From positions 40,267,902 through 40,331,901 of the forward strand of contig OU452198.1 in assembly GCA_911728435.2 (NCBI GenBank): 64,000 nucleotides of DNA. Reading direction: 5' to 3'. The position numbers and the translations under genes are program-made. The notes below the pieces were generated by a model. It did no database searches and had not been told where the DNA came from. It saw only the letters and a program-made list of their open reading frames with translations. Positions 52,480 to 63,204 of this stretch are shown here, piece by piece. Numbering within the stretch: position 1 is the first letter of the stretch; each line of letters starts with the position of its first letter. The DNA comes from Apoderus coryli (Eukaryota; Arthropoda; Insecta; Coleoptera; Attelabidae).

Positions 52480-52960
52480 ATTATTCACACACACGGACGT
52501 TGGATGTTGCTAAGAAAGTTCGGGAAAATATATAATCCTAATATGCCTACCTCCACATTCAACCCACAAGCTCCAACCATTGGATGTAGCTTTCATGAGC
52601 CCCTTGAAGACCTATTATAGTCGCGAAATTGAAAACTGGTTAAAAACCAATCCAGGAAGAGTGGTTTCACCCTACCAGATTGCAAGTTTGTTGGGAAAAG
52701 CTTACTTAAGAGCTGCTTCACTAGATATATCTGTAAACGGATTTCGGAAATGTGGCATTATGCCTTTTGATAGGAACAAATTCCGATATCACGATTTTTC
52801 CATTCATGCAAAACTAGAAACATCTCTTGACAATGAAAATATTACCGTCGGAGAGACACCTGCTAATGAAAATATTGACGAAGTAACAGCAAGAAAGCCT
52901 GGATGTAAAATAGTTATCTTACAAGACATAACACTGCAACCTAATGAGATACCTAGTTGA
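52480..52960 (+). pseudogene. Pogo transposase, C-terminal catalytic part
   Basis: LDVAKKVREN (~52502) and, after a small frameshift, QPLDVAF preceded by the expected PPHSTHKL-type residues. An open frame then runs to 52957: MSPLKTYYSREIENWLKTNP, YQIASLLGKAYLRAASLDIS, NGFRKCGIMPFDRNKF. In pogo/jerky-like transposases this is the region with the third catalytic Asp (Q-P-L-D) and the downstream helix. The Asp is present. The D-N-H block that should precede is damaged. Confidence 0.8.
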
Positions 52961-53067
52961 AAATAAAAAACGACTGGTAAAACCAGCAGATATCTGTCCA
53001 TTACCAGCAGTGCTGCGTGGTCCTTCAGGGGCAAAGAGGAAAAATTCAGGTGCCGCCGCCTTAATTA

Positions 53068-53373
53068 GTGCGTCACCCTACAAAAAATGTGAACAGTAAA
53101 GCAGCATCCAATAAAATTAAAAAATATAGCAATTCATCCAAAAAGAAAAAGCAAAATAGTGAATCCTCGGAAACATCAGAAGAAGCCCTTTATATAAATT
53201 CCGAATATGACATGGATTCCGAAGAAGACGATGTGAAATGTCTCTTCTGCTTGGAGACTTTTTCTTCTGATAAAGCAGGTGAAAAATGGTTCAAGTGCTA
53301 CAGATGGTTTCATGCTTGCGCCGGTGCTGAGGGCAAGGAGAATTACATTTGTGACTTTTGTATTAGTGGCTGA
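53068..53373 (+). pseudogene. Pogo transposase C-terminal PHD-like zinc domain
   Basis: Lys/Ser-rich linker (SSKKKKQNSESSETSEE), acidic stretch (DMDSEEDDVK), then CLFCLETF, KWFKCYRWFHACAG and YICDFCISG ending at a stop. The Cys pairs and C-x-x-W-x-H pattern fit the PHD-finger-like tail of many insect pogo-like transposases. It lies 110 bp after the stop of the catalytic part, in another frame, so it was once joined to it. One Cys of the usual K-C-x-K-W pattern is retained as KCYRW. Downstream is AATAAAACATT, a possible polyadenylation signal (53420). Confidence 0.75.
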
Positions 53374-53669
53374 TTTCGTTCCTTTTTTATTAGTATAGTA
53401 TATTTTAAGTTATTTTAATAAATAAAACATTACCGTTCATACTTGCTACCTAATATTGGATACCCTATCCAATATTAGGATACCAATTTTCAAACTGATA
53501 AAACTGACACCTTTTACATAATAAGTAATAACTTTTTAAATAACACTTTTATCCTAATGCCAAGTTTCTAGAAAGATAGAAACTATAACCCCACTAAATT
53601 ATTACAATTTTTTCATGACAAACCTTCGACAAAAATGTATCCAATATTAGGCGACTTTCCTCTACTGGA

Positions 53670-54385
53670 CTAGATGTATCCTTACCACTTTTGATTTGGT
53701 ATATAAATCAATCAATATTAATACGAATATTTTTTAATATTGAGAGATCCGGTCATAATCCAATAAAATCGCAAACAAAGCTGAGGCATCTGAGTATTAT
53801 TTCTATTTATCTGTATATTAAAATTTGCTTCAAATTGATACTGCTATTTACTACTAACCAAAAGTTTTGACTAAAATTGTATTCTAAAAGTTAAACCAAA
53901 AATAATTGTTGCAAATATTTGAATATGGTTTGCATTTACATAATTAAATTTAAATATTATATTAGAATCTATGCTCGTCTGAAAACTTGTACATGGTAAA
54001 AACTTGTTTGTTAATTAAAATTCGCAAAATAAATCTACTCGCGAGTGCGAATCACGTGGAAATGGCGCAACTACGGAACGGAGTGCGTTTTCCCCCGGCG
54101 GTGTTAAAAGCTTTACTACTACTTTGGAAAATCTGTCGAATAACTCGCGTTGTGGAGAGCAGATGAACATAATGATGCGCAAAAGCTGTTTTTATTTAAC
54201 TTTGCACTGCATTTTGTGGGATTAAAAGTAAATTTTGCGATATTAAAAGTATGTTATTAATGGTTTTTGTCTATACGAACTGTTTTCTACACATTGTTAT
54301 AATTACGGTGAAGCGAATAAAAGGGTACGTAAAATCAGTCAACGTTGTTCTGATTAATTAATTCATTAATTTTACTTTCCCGCAA
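53670..54385. other. Non-coding; a GC-richer patch near 54060-54160
   Basis: The patch (CGCGAGTGCG, GGAACGGAGTGCGTTTTCCC, CCGGCGGTG) stands out against the AT-rich background and could be a regulatory or repeat remnant. No frame was found. Confidence 0.35.
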
Positions 54386-54389
54386 AGGG

Positions 54390-54650
54390 AAATCGCTTAA
54401 GCCCTGTGATAGGGGTGGGCACAACTGCCAAATTTTCAAATAGCAGGAGGGATCGAGTGATACATAATTTTTAAGCATTTTTTATCTGCAGTTATAGGTA
54501 GTTGGAACATATATTATTATAATTAGAATACAATTTCCAAAGAGGATACTGTGGCGTCATAGATAGAGCATTCGCTTTCCATGCGGAAGGTTCTGGGTTC
54601 GAATCGCAGCTATGGCAATGATTTTTTTTCTAATTTTCATTTTAAATGCC
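54390..54650 (+). repeat. Dispersed tRNA-like repeat (copy 4)
   Basis: AGCCCTGTGATAGGGGTGGG (~54399), TCAAATAGCAG, AAGCATTTTTTATCTGCAG, TAGGTAGTTGGAACATAT (~54494), tRNA-like module 54550-54618 (CGCTTTCCATGCGG, GGGTTCGAATCGCAG), T run. The upstream half matches copy 1 (14105-14190). Confidence 0.75.
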
Positions 54651-54659
54651 TTTGGACTA

Positions 54660-55500
54660 AACGCTTCTGAAACAGTGTTTTATGAATAGTCCACATTGTA
54701 ATGGACCAGAACTGCTCTTCACATGTTTTAAGTCCACAATATCACTTACAGTTTACAGAGCAAAACCGTATTAATTCGCTGAAATAGTATTCTACATTAA
54801 AGCAAAAAGTATTCAATCCCTCGCCTCGCCTTTGCTTTGCGATGCAGGCTGGTTGTTTGAAGATGAATCTTTTTTTTTTCATGCTTCTGGTCCTCTACTC
54901 GCACACCTGGGTACTCTCTAATTGTAGCCCCCGGCGTGTACGAATGGCGTACTTCAGCCTTGAAAGGCTTATTGTGTCTTTTCAGAACTATACTGCACTC
55001 ACTATCATTCTACAACCTCGCAACATTCATCACAAAACATACCCTTTTAGAACACGAACTGCAATGTTAAGAATCGGAACTAAAAGAAGCGCCATCTATT
55101 GATGTGTCGCATACTCATAAATTAGTCTTGGCGGGAAATTTAAAATAATATTAGTGACGAATATTTCCAATAAATTTAAATAGTTACATATTATGATGCA
55201 ACTATTAATTGTAGTTTTTCAAAAACTTATTAAAACCAGATAGTGTTCAAAATACTTTTGAAAAACTACAAATAAAGTTGCACCATTATATCTTACACGG
55301 CACAAAACCTTAATGGGATCGAAAAAAATTTATTATTATAAAACATTTATTATTATTAAAATAGAAACGCACAATTAGCAATATTATGTTACATTTTAAT
55401 TTAGTCAAAAAGTAGGTAGTAGGTACACAATAAAGTTTATAATTTAAAAACATAAATAATATAACAGACAGCTTGGACTAGTTACGTTCTTGGAATATTC
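54660..55500. other. Non-coding, no gene supported
   Basis: An 86-codon frame at 54842-55102 has a hydrophobic start but no domain I recognise, and I do not call it. It ends in AGCGCCATCTATTG, also seen in similar form at 19674. Confidence 0.35.
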
Positions 55501-55541
55501 TTTCGATGTGCTAGGGCTAGGCATGTCATCGATGACCATAC

Positions 55542-55997
55542 TTATACTAGGGCACCGATGGATTCCTTTGATGTGGTAGGTCCAGTACTTATGTCTATGT
55601 CACAGCTAGAGGGTTCCAATTTTCTTCGTTTTGGACCAGGTGCCTCCTCTATAAATTCAATTATTTTATAAAAACATGTACCACATTTAATAGAGGTGCG
55701 TGGTTTTCTTACCTGTATTAAGATTGGTGTTGCATTCCATTTAAGGTCTCTTCGACACCCAAACTGTAAATCATCCGGAACAAAATGTTTCGCACACACT
55801 AGATAACTTTTAAGTAGTTTATCTAAGGGAATGATAAATAAACGGGGGTTGTTTATATTTGTCAACCACTTTATTAGCATTTCTGGTTCTTTATTAGGGT
55901 TCGGAAGTCGGTAAAAACTACGATTCTTAGTCTCACAGTTGGGAACACAACATTTTTTTTGCCGGTCGAACTTCTCCAACAAAAAGAGCCATAACAA
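55542..55997 (-). CDS. THAP-domain protein or exon
   Basis: Minus-strand frame with a near N-terminal THAP zinc finger: KKCCVPNC (first Cys pair), SFYRLPNPNK (the F-x-x-(F/L)-P block), MLIKWLTNI (conserved Trp), LVCAKHF (C-x-x-H), and WNATPILIQ (the A-x-P block). THAP domains bind specific DNA and occur in P-element transposases and in host regulators. The domain is complete and uninterrupted. The tail is short (GPKRRKLEPSSCDIDIS) and ends at 55542 with no transposase domain, so this could be a small THAP gene, one exon of a longer gene, or a transposon remnant. No in-frame ATG sits close upstream of KKCC, so the first residues may come from another exon. Confidence 0.75.
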   Translation of the reverse strand: MLWLFLLEKFDRQKKCCVPNCETKNRSFYRLPNPNKEPEMLIKWLTNINNPRLFIIPLDKLLKSYLVCAKHFVPDDLQFGCRRDLKWNATPILIQVRKPRTSIKCGTCFYKIIEFIEEAPGPKRRKLEPSSCDIDISTGPTTSKESIGALV

Positions 55998-55999
55998 TT

Positions 56000-56390
56000 A
56001 AAATCGCACACACTGAACGCAATTTTTATGCACAATGTACACAAACTTTTAAACAAGACTCGCACTCTTTTTTTTTCAAACTCTTAATGCAAAAAATCAT
56101 ATTAAGACTTGAAATTATGCCAAACCCTTTTGTGGGAAATACGACTATAACATATGTTTTGTGGCTAATACCAAAATTTTTTAAACAGAAAATAGGGGGA
56201 TCTTTTGTGATTTTAAAATGAAAAATTTGTGGCGACACCTAGCGATAGGAAGTCAAACTAAGCGTAGTAGAACAGTCAGTTTTTTCACTTTTCGTTTGCA
56301 GCGCCTCTCGTGACTGTTCGCATAGTTAAAAACAGTGTTCCAGTCCCTGCCATTTAAGTTAATCTTCTAAGGGGGTATGTTTTGAAACAT
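56000..56390. other. Non-coding, upstream of the THAP frame
   Basis: Could hold the 5' UTR or an upstream intron of the minus-strand THAP frame. GCAGCGCCTCTCGTGACTGT (~56300) is a GC-richer patch. Nothing further was recognised. Confidence 0.3.
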
Positions 56391-56394
56391 TCAT

Positions 56395-56560
56395 TCTTCA
56401 GCCTCGATGGGCCACCGTCAGGTACCGTTTTTAATGAACCCCCCAAACGGTCACCCATCCAACTTGTAGCCGCGCTCCACAGAGCTGCACTTCGATGGTC
56501 GTCAATGTATGATCCCGTCTAGGCTACCCGGCGCGGCAAGCTGAATCTTACATTATCGTT
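56395..56560 (-). pseudogene. 5S-rRNA-like segment
   Basis: On the minus strand, GCGCGG, nine bases, then GGATGGGTGACCGTTTGGG (~56443-56477) follow the spacing of the 3' half of arthropod 5S rRNA (GCGCGG, nine bases, AGATGGGGGACCGCTTGGG). Upstream, CGACCATCGAAGTGCAGC loosely follows the middle of 5S. The 5' third and the terminal stem are not evident. It could be a 5S pseudogene or a 5S-derived SINE. Confidence 0.4.
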
Positions 56561-56639
56561 AATTTTGTTTTGCAAAAACAAAGACTACGTTGTATTTGAA
56601 ATAATGTCAACTCCTGATTTCTAGGACTTTACCAAGCTC

Positions 56640-56940
56640 TACAACATAACTAACGCTCCCTTCCAAAATTTCAAGAAAACAGAGAGGGACGAAAATTTTT
56701 TGATATCAAAAGTAGTATTAATGGAAGTCAGGCAGGACTCTTCAGGTGTTCTATATTTTAAAACTGATTTTGATCAGGAATTTGAGAGAGTACATCTTAA
56801 CAGAAGAGGAGAAGACAAGCAGCATCTCAGAGTAGAAGACTGTTTAACTCCACTTCGCGAAAGCTCTAATCTAATAAGCTCAAAAAATATCACGACCTTC
56901 AAGAATTACTATGTGCCTAAAATATTTCACAATTATTAAC
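56640..56940 (+). pseudogene. Transposon-associated domain fragment (uncertain family)
   Basis: The frame gives DENFLISKVVLMEVRQDSSG, VLYFKTDFDQEFERVHLNRR, GEDKQHLRVEDCLTPLRESS, NLISSKNITTFKNYYVPKIF then HNY and a stop. The order (I-S, then K-x-x-x-L/F, then I/V-P, then a terminal H-x-F/Y) recalls the C-terminal segment of an insect transposon protein that usually reads IS..KK.DL...IP..YH.FY. I cannot name the superfamily with confidence. Sequence from 57110 to 57550 also looks like decayed coding DNA but no frame is readable. Confidence 0.3.
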
Positions 56941-56999
56941 AGAAGTTGGCCATTAAAAATTATACCAAAAAAGCTAAACGAAATGTTGGCTTATTATGT

Positions 57000-58255
57000 T
57001 ATGTCCCTGTTATTCAGGGAAACCGTACAAAAATAAATATTGATTGAATTTGTGACTTCTTCTGCTCTGAGGTACAGATACGTATATGGAGGCTATTAGT
57101 TTCATGAAACCTAAAATTATATGTAACGATAATGAAACAAACTTAAAAGCCTCTGACAAAGAATAATTGAAACTAGCATAACGAAACATAGATCCATTAC
57201 TTATTCAAAAAAAATTGGTTGCGGAAGAAATTGAATGGAAGCTGTTAATACGAAGTATAGAGGAAACTTTGAAATAATTTTGAAAGATGTCCAAGATTTG
57301 AAGTATTTAGAACAGTATTAATTGAACCCAAACACTAACATCAATTTTACCAAGACATGGTTCTTTGACAATAAGCCTATGAGTCATGGGGACTTATATC
57401 GAACAGCAGTATTTGAAAACAAAATTTAAAGAAACAATGATGATTTGCTCAGTAATTTGCTGAACGATTTTTGGAAGATGAGATTACGGGCAAAGGGGGA
57501 AATTTCTTTTGCTAGTTAAGTATATTGTTAATAAATTAATATATAGTGGAATAAAACTGTAGACTAATAAAAGTAAGATTCGAAAATCTATCCTAATGCC
57601 TTTGTGTCCATTTGAGTTGTTTTAAATGATGTAGTTATACTCGCTTAAACAACATACAAACTTACACTGGTCTGGTGCCAGACGGTTTTTGAAATTATCG
57701 CAATCCTACACCTCGTACTCATTATTCCCCACACACGCGCAGATGCTTAATTAAACACAAACTTCATTTACACAAGTTTATTTAGGTTTATTTTTGCTTA
57801 AATACTATGGCTGTTGAAAAAAATTCATATAATTTATATTCCATTCCATTCAATTCATTTAAAATCTGGCAACAATCTTGAAAATATGATTTTAATACTA
57901 TTCACATGAACTAAATCTGGCAGAATTGATTTTAAATGACACACGTTAACACATTTGGCATTCGAATATTGATTTTTTACCGTCCTCACCATCTCTCCGG
58001 GCGTCTGCATTAAAAAACCATTTTAAAAACCAACCATGGCATACCCGTTATCCAATTGTTATATAATTGTAAACTTTTACACTGGTAATCGTAAAGTTGC
58101 AAGTTAAAAACAGGCTCATGAAACTGTTTTTGTTATTGTTGAAACCTGGGTCATTGAACTTTTTTTATTTTTATGGAAATTGTAGCCCGTCTGCACATAT
58201 TTTTACTCGAACGGATACATTTAATTTGACGCGGGTGCTAGAAATATCAACTTTC
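57000..58255. other. Non-coding, nothing firm
   Basis: AT-rich with many stops. It may include ancient transposon coding sequence. Confidence 0.3.
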
Positions 58256-58261
58256 TGTCAC

Positions 58262-58345
58262 TAATAGAGATGCAAGAAATGTATCGATATATTCTATCTT
58301 TCATTATTAGAGATGCAAGAAATGTATCGATATATTCCATTTGAT
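58262..58345. repeat. Two-unit tandem repeat
   Basis: AGAGATGCAAGAAATGTATC followed by GATATATTCTAT occurs at 58266 and again 44 bp later, almost unchanged. Confidence 0.8.
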
Positions 58346-58349
58346 CTCA

Positions 58350-60010
58350 ATTTCAAGGTTGAACTTGTCTTGAGGATTGCATTGGCCGCTTGTATTTATT
58401 ATAAAAGCAATTTATAGATAACTTTTGGTATAGTGGCTTAAAATTTGCCCTTTTTTACGGATTTTCGACAAAGACGTCACGTTTTATAGTTATTAATACT
58501 ATACGGTTTTCACATTCAATGATCCAATAAATTCTTGTAATTGATAGAACATTCAGTTGCAAATTGTGTTAACGTAAGCGTTAGCATTTTATCCGTCTCT
58601 TTTCCTCCGTTATTTCGAATCCAGAAAACACCATGCCTATTATCTCGTACAGTGGTTGTTGATTTATGGAAATGTCAATGGAACTAAAAGCTTTCGGATT
58701 TTCGAAATGTAATTCCCGGGGATAGAATGGTCCACATGGCACTGTTCCCAACTAAATCTACCGTAAAATACATCGCACTTTTAATCTATGAGACATCCGA
58801 CGATAAATCAGTGCATTCTTTAAAATTAAATTTCCACTAACTGTAGCAACCCGATTGCGACCTTTCTCGTTTTACGCTGTTCTAGGAGTTTTTTCTTTGT
58901 ATTATGGAATATAAAAGTATTTTAAAACGGTAGAAGCTGTTATTATACTCTTTATTGTATTTTTCCATTTCACTGTAAACGGTTTCTATTGTTTCCTATC
59001 GTGGAAACTAAAATCTTTGTTTCAACAGTGACGCACTACTAACAAATTATTGGAATTTGTGGATTCGAGTCTTGATTCTGATCTTAGTGAGTACCTTGTA
59101 TTAAAGAAATTAAAAAAAAAAACTAACTTCTTCTCTAATTGATTGTATAATGTTTCTTTAAATCATAAACCTGCTGGCATCGGTTCCAAAGGCCAATCAT
59201 ACTCAACCCATTACACAGAGTAAACAAAAAAAAAGGAAAGGAGAAAACAAACAAAATAAAATGTAAAATACATATAAAGTAAACTACAAATAATTCAAAA
59301 TAAAATAAACATCTCAAAATAAAATAAAAATACAATAATAATTGTTTTGTTTAGAAGTAATTTAATTGTTGCTGATTCATAGTTTCTGGTCATGAAGAGA
59401 ACAGAGATTGTTAGTCGCGGCTCTCGCATTTGAAATCCTCCCCTCGAAAATTTTATTCTATCCTTGTTACAGATCTATCTTGATATTTCTACCAGTGTTC
59501 TACATCATGTTCCAAAAAATTTCGATTATAAAAGTGTAATAAAACAACGTCAAAAAAGACATTAACTCAGACTGAATGTTGGTACAAAAACAAAAAAGTT
59601 TAATAAATCACGTCACGTTCGCGTTCGGAAAGAGTTGAGTGAACGTGATATATATCTCGTTAAAGTTTAACAATAAGACGTTATTTATGGAGAATTTTTG
59701 ATGAGAAAGTTTATTTTAACGCACGGATGTAACATAAACCAAATGTATTATCCGAGATTCATGATATTTGGAAAATGAAAGTTGCCAGTGCGAAGAGCTT
59801 TTTTTCCCTTACAAAATTATCTCTTAAAGTTGGCTAAGATCCGTGCATTCCAACTATTCGGGAAAGTCGGGTATATAATGCTTCAGTAGTCAAAAACATC
59901 CAAAATTGCCAAAACTATCTACTGCTCACAGTTCTGTCACAACTGCTATGGAATAAAATTGTATCCTACTATGGCAAAATAAGTTATTCGTCAAAATCAG
60001 GTTAATGTGG
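58350..60010. other. Non-coding, nothing recognised
   Basis: The frame at 59135-59335 is low-complexity (AAATAAAAT-type). No gene is supported. Confidence 0.4.
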
Positions 60011-60016
60011 AAAGAC

Positions 60017-62703
60017 CCGTGGCGGTTGGTCCATATGGGCACGTGCCCTTCTTAAAAAATGAAGTAGAAAAACTAACTTTCGAATTTATTTTTCGCACCA
60101 GACGATTTCGCTGGAATTCCCTATAAAAGTTTGCGATATTGCCTTATTTCCACCTTGTCGTGCCCCCCCAACTAGCAATTCGACATTCTTAAAGAACTAA
60201 TTTATTTTATAATTATTTTATTGCCGCTTAGTAAAAACTTTTTTGTTTTTTAAAGGTTCGTTTGGTGATAAAACTGCTGTGTTAAACTTTTCTGTGAGAA
60301 AAACTGTTTTAAGAACGTTTTTACAGCAAAATAATAAAATAGTTATAAAATATGATATCGTAACAGTTTTATAAACGTTTATAAAATATTTTTTATAGGA
60401 CGAATTTGTTCCGAATGATAATTGGTTTTAAAAGCATTTTGTAAAAGTACTAGTCTGGATTAACTTGTTCCTTTAAAAACAATTATAAAATTATTCTGTT
60501 AAAGTACGTTTCGTAATAATAAAATAGTTTTTTTATTGTCGTTATTAAGAGCGATTTGTTTGCTGCAGCAAATTTGTGCGCAAATTAATAATTACAAAAT
60601 TGTTTTTTAGTTATTTTATTAAAAACAATAAAAAAATAAATATGTTGCCAATGCATATTTTATAAAATTAAAATGCTGTCATAAACATTACCTAGAACTA
60701 ATATATAACATAGTCTTATTTATTTTCAACTGATATTTATTGTTATATCATACACAGGTTTAAAATGTCCAAACGAAAAGCAGTTGTGCATTTAATAGAA
60801 AATTAATTACAATATTATAAATTATCAAAGGGAAAACATTAGTGACTATAATAAAGAGTAGCAAACTGTAATGGAATCTAATCAAATTAATGACAATTTA
60901 TAAGACATCAAATATTTTGAAGACTGATAAATTCTCAGGAGGAATTATTACTAGATGGTGAGCGGGTAGCCGAAATAGAGAATTGGTGATCAATATCATG
61001 CTTCAAGCACAAGTGAGCTAGAAAAAAAACAAAGGGCTCAATTTAGGTTATGTTTAAATTACTCCCGTAAAAGCTAATAAGAGAGTAACTATAAAAGCAT
61101 TTTGTTTTATAAGAACCCATTAAAAGCTTTTATAAAACATATGTTAAAGTTTGTTTTGTAAAACTCTGTTTACTATTTTATTATTATTCCAATATTGAGA
61201 CGATGCGACACACGGCGGCGACTCACACAAGCATCAAAGTATCAAGCACGAATACTTCAAGTAGACAGGACTAGACTTGATTAATTTCTATACATTTTAT
61301 CTTATATATTTTTTGCAGCACCTTTTAATTAAATTTTGATTTTTTAGAGCATTTATCTCCAAGCTTGTTTTAGTGTGTTTTACTATTAATTTATTTTAAA
61401 TTAACGGCAAACGATTACTAAATACATAAAACTTCAAGAAAAATACTTGTAATTAGCTTCATTATTCATTATCAAGCTTAGTGAAATATATTTTTTTTAC
61501 TCCATAACTGGTTTATAAAAAATTCTTCACGTTTACATAAAACATAGGTATCTATAGTACGACACAGTTAATATACGCTTTTAAATGGGCTATCCATATA
61601 AAAGTGTATCATTCTTAACTGTGTCGTACTATACCAACTTATATTTTGGCTAGTATCCATATTATGATAGATATAAAAGAATCATATCATTCTTATGCTA
61701 TCAAAGGGGTTTCAGGTAATATTAATTTTATATTACATTTTATTTGCACTTAAAATATTATAAGATTTATGTTTTTTTAACGAATACGCCCCTGTATAAA
61801 ACAATTCTGCAGTTATTTTGTAATAGCTATCTAAAGAGCATACTCGTCTGGGTTGAGATAATTTTGTTTTATAAGCATCGTATAAGGAAGAAGCCATTTT
61901 TGGTTTCTTTAAATTGTTAGCCATGTTGACCAAACTTTTAAAATTAATATTTTTTATAATTTGTAAAATTATCTTAGCTAATAAGGTATACAGAATCAGT
62001 CATTACATAATGAAGGATCTCCCAAAAGATTATTTTCAACAATAAGTGACAATAAAAAAAAAATTTATATAATTTATAAAATCTAAATTCATTAACTTAC
62101 ATAATTCGCGAGGCGCATTAAAATTTTAGTAATAATATACAATATATTTAACAGTAAATTTTGTTTCGCAGCCAAATCTGCTCATGGATGAATTTTATCT
62201 GACTTATTTTATTATTCATTATTGGGTAGGTATTATAGCGTTTTATATTATTTTTACCTCCATGATTGTTCAGATTTTATTAATGTGTACCAACAACAAT
62301 GCATAATAATTATAAAATAATTTTGTGTAAAAAGGTATTTTAAAAAAACGTTTATATCCTTTAACAGTTTTATAGTAGTTCTACAAATATGTCGTTTTGT
62401 TCTAGTAACAGAGCTATAATAAAACTGTTTTATAACAGTTTTATTTGATTTTTATTAGATATTTATAAACGTTCTAAAAACTATTGTATAATAGCAACAA
62501 GCAACATCTATAGAACCGTTAACGAGTCGATTTGTTTTATAAATCTGCGCCTTTTTCGTGTTTATAAGGCGCGTAAGAACGTTGTGAAAATGTTTATAAA
62601 ACAATGGGTGTTTTATAAAATATATTTTATAAACGTTCTTACAGCAATTAAAAAAGTTAAATTGTTAGTTGGGACCTCTTTCAGAATTCTCGAGCCGCCA
62701 CTG
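60017..62703. mobile_element. Non-autonomous hAT-like element with 8 bp target duplication
   Basis: The left end CCGTGGCGGTTGG and right end CGAGCCGCCACTG are inverted matches of the CAGTGGCGG type. The flanking octamers GGAAAGAC (60009-60016) and GAAAAGAC (62704-62711) agree at 7 of 8 positions, as expected for hAT. Both internal flanks are rich in TTTATAAAC/GTTTTATAA and AACGTTCTTA motifs in both orientations (60280-60600, 61070-61180, 62320-62650). No hAT transposase frame was found. A small hairpin insertion lies at 61553-61633. Confidence 0.6.
61553..61633. repeat. 81 bp hairpin
   Basis: TATAGTACGACACAGTTAA (61553-61571) and its exact reverse complement (61615-61633) bound an inner, less perfect stem (ATACGCTTTTAAATGG against CATATAAAAGTGTAT). 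Confidence 0.8.
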
Positions 62704-62849
62704 GAAAAGACACGGAAGAACTCCGACACGAAAAACCCATGGGTAAGAGATTTTGAGCTTAGAGGGAATGTTGCATTAAATTTGCGACGAATTCTGCATT
62801 CTGATTTGCATTACGGGTGTTTTTACGGCCTGAATTGCGAACACTGGGA

Positions 62850-63045
62850 CACAGTCACATTTGGTTCCAGTAAGATGGGGCTACCGCTCATACACAGCAC
62901 GACAAACTCGAAGTTTGTTGCAAGAAATTGTGACATAAAACATGTCCCGCTAATTCCCCCGATTTGACGGCTCCTGATTTTTTCCTTTAGGGATACCTGA
63001 AGCAAAAGGTTTATGAAAGGCGTCCCAATACCATTAAAACCAAAC
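62850..63045 (+). pseudogene. Mariner-like transposase relic
   Basis: Frames give HIWFQ, a stop, DGATAHTQHDK (second catalytic region), then SPDLTAPDFFL with the following GYLKQKVYERRPNTI (third region). Both catalytic Asp residues can be seen but stops and frameshifts break the frame. Upstream N-terminal parts are not recognisable. The family is related to the element at 32250-33065. Confidence 0.7.
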
Positions 63046-63047
63046 AT

Positions 63048-63200
63048 CTAGCTTGCACCTGTGGCAGTAGTCATGATTATCCAACCAGAGGAAGAGATAG
63101 ATTATATTTTAGTTGACTTCATTGTAATTTTGCAGACTTGCCAATGTATACATTTGTTATACTTTCTGATGGCCAATAAAGATTATTATTATTATGATTA
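63048..63200 (+). mobile_element. LINE 3' end fragment
   Basis: SHDYPTRGRDRLYFS resembles the C-terminal GRDRLYLP block of the LINE at 50390-52350. It is followed by GGCCAATAAAGATTATTATT (63172), the typical 3' tail. Confidence 0.6.
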
Positions 63201-63204
63201 TTTA

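Larger units (their letters stand above)
50171..53667 (+). mobile_element. Pogo-like DNA transposon split by a LINE insertion
   Basis: The ends CAGTAGAGGAAAGTCGCCTA and (right) TAGGCGACTTTCCTCTACTG are perfect inverted matches of 20 bp or more. CCTAATATT/AATATTAGG motifs recur near both ends. Inside lie the pogo DDE C-terminal part (52480-52960) and a PHD-like domain frame (53068-53373). A LINE occupies 50390-52350, and the 5' half of the transposase (CENP-B-type DNA-binding domain and first catalytic Asp) is missing. A flanking TA duplication is not directly visible. Confidence 0.8.

Noticed and set aside
54842..55102. 86-codon frame with a hydrophobic N-terminus, possible secreted protein
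   Set aside because: No family match, no clear promoter or splice context, and composition like flanking repeats.
59135..59335. Phe-rich 66-codon frame
   Set aside because: Low-complexity AAAATA-rich DNA read on the minus strand.
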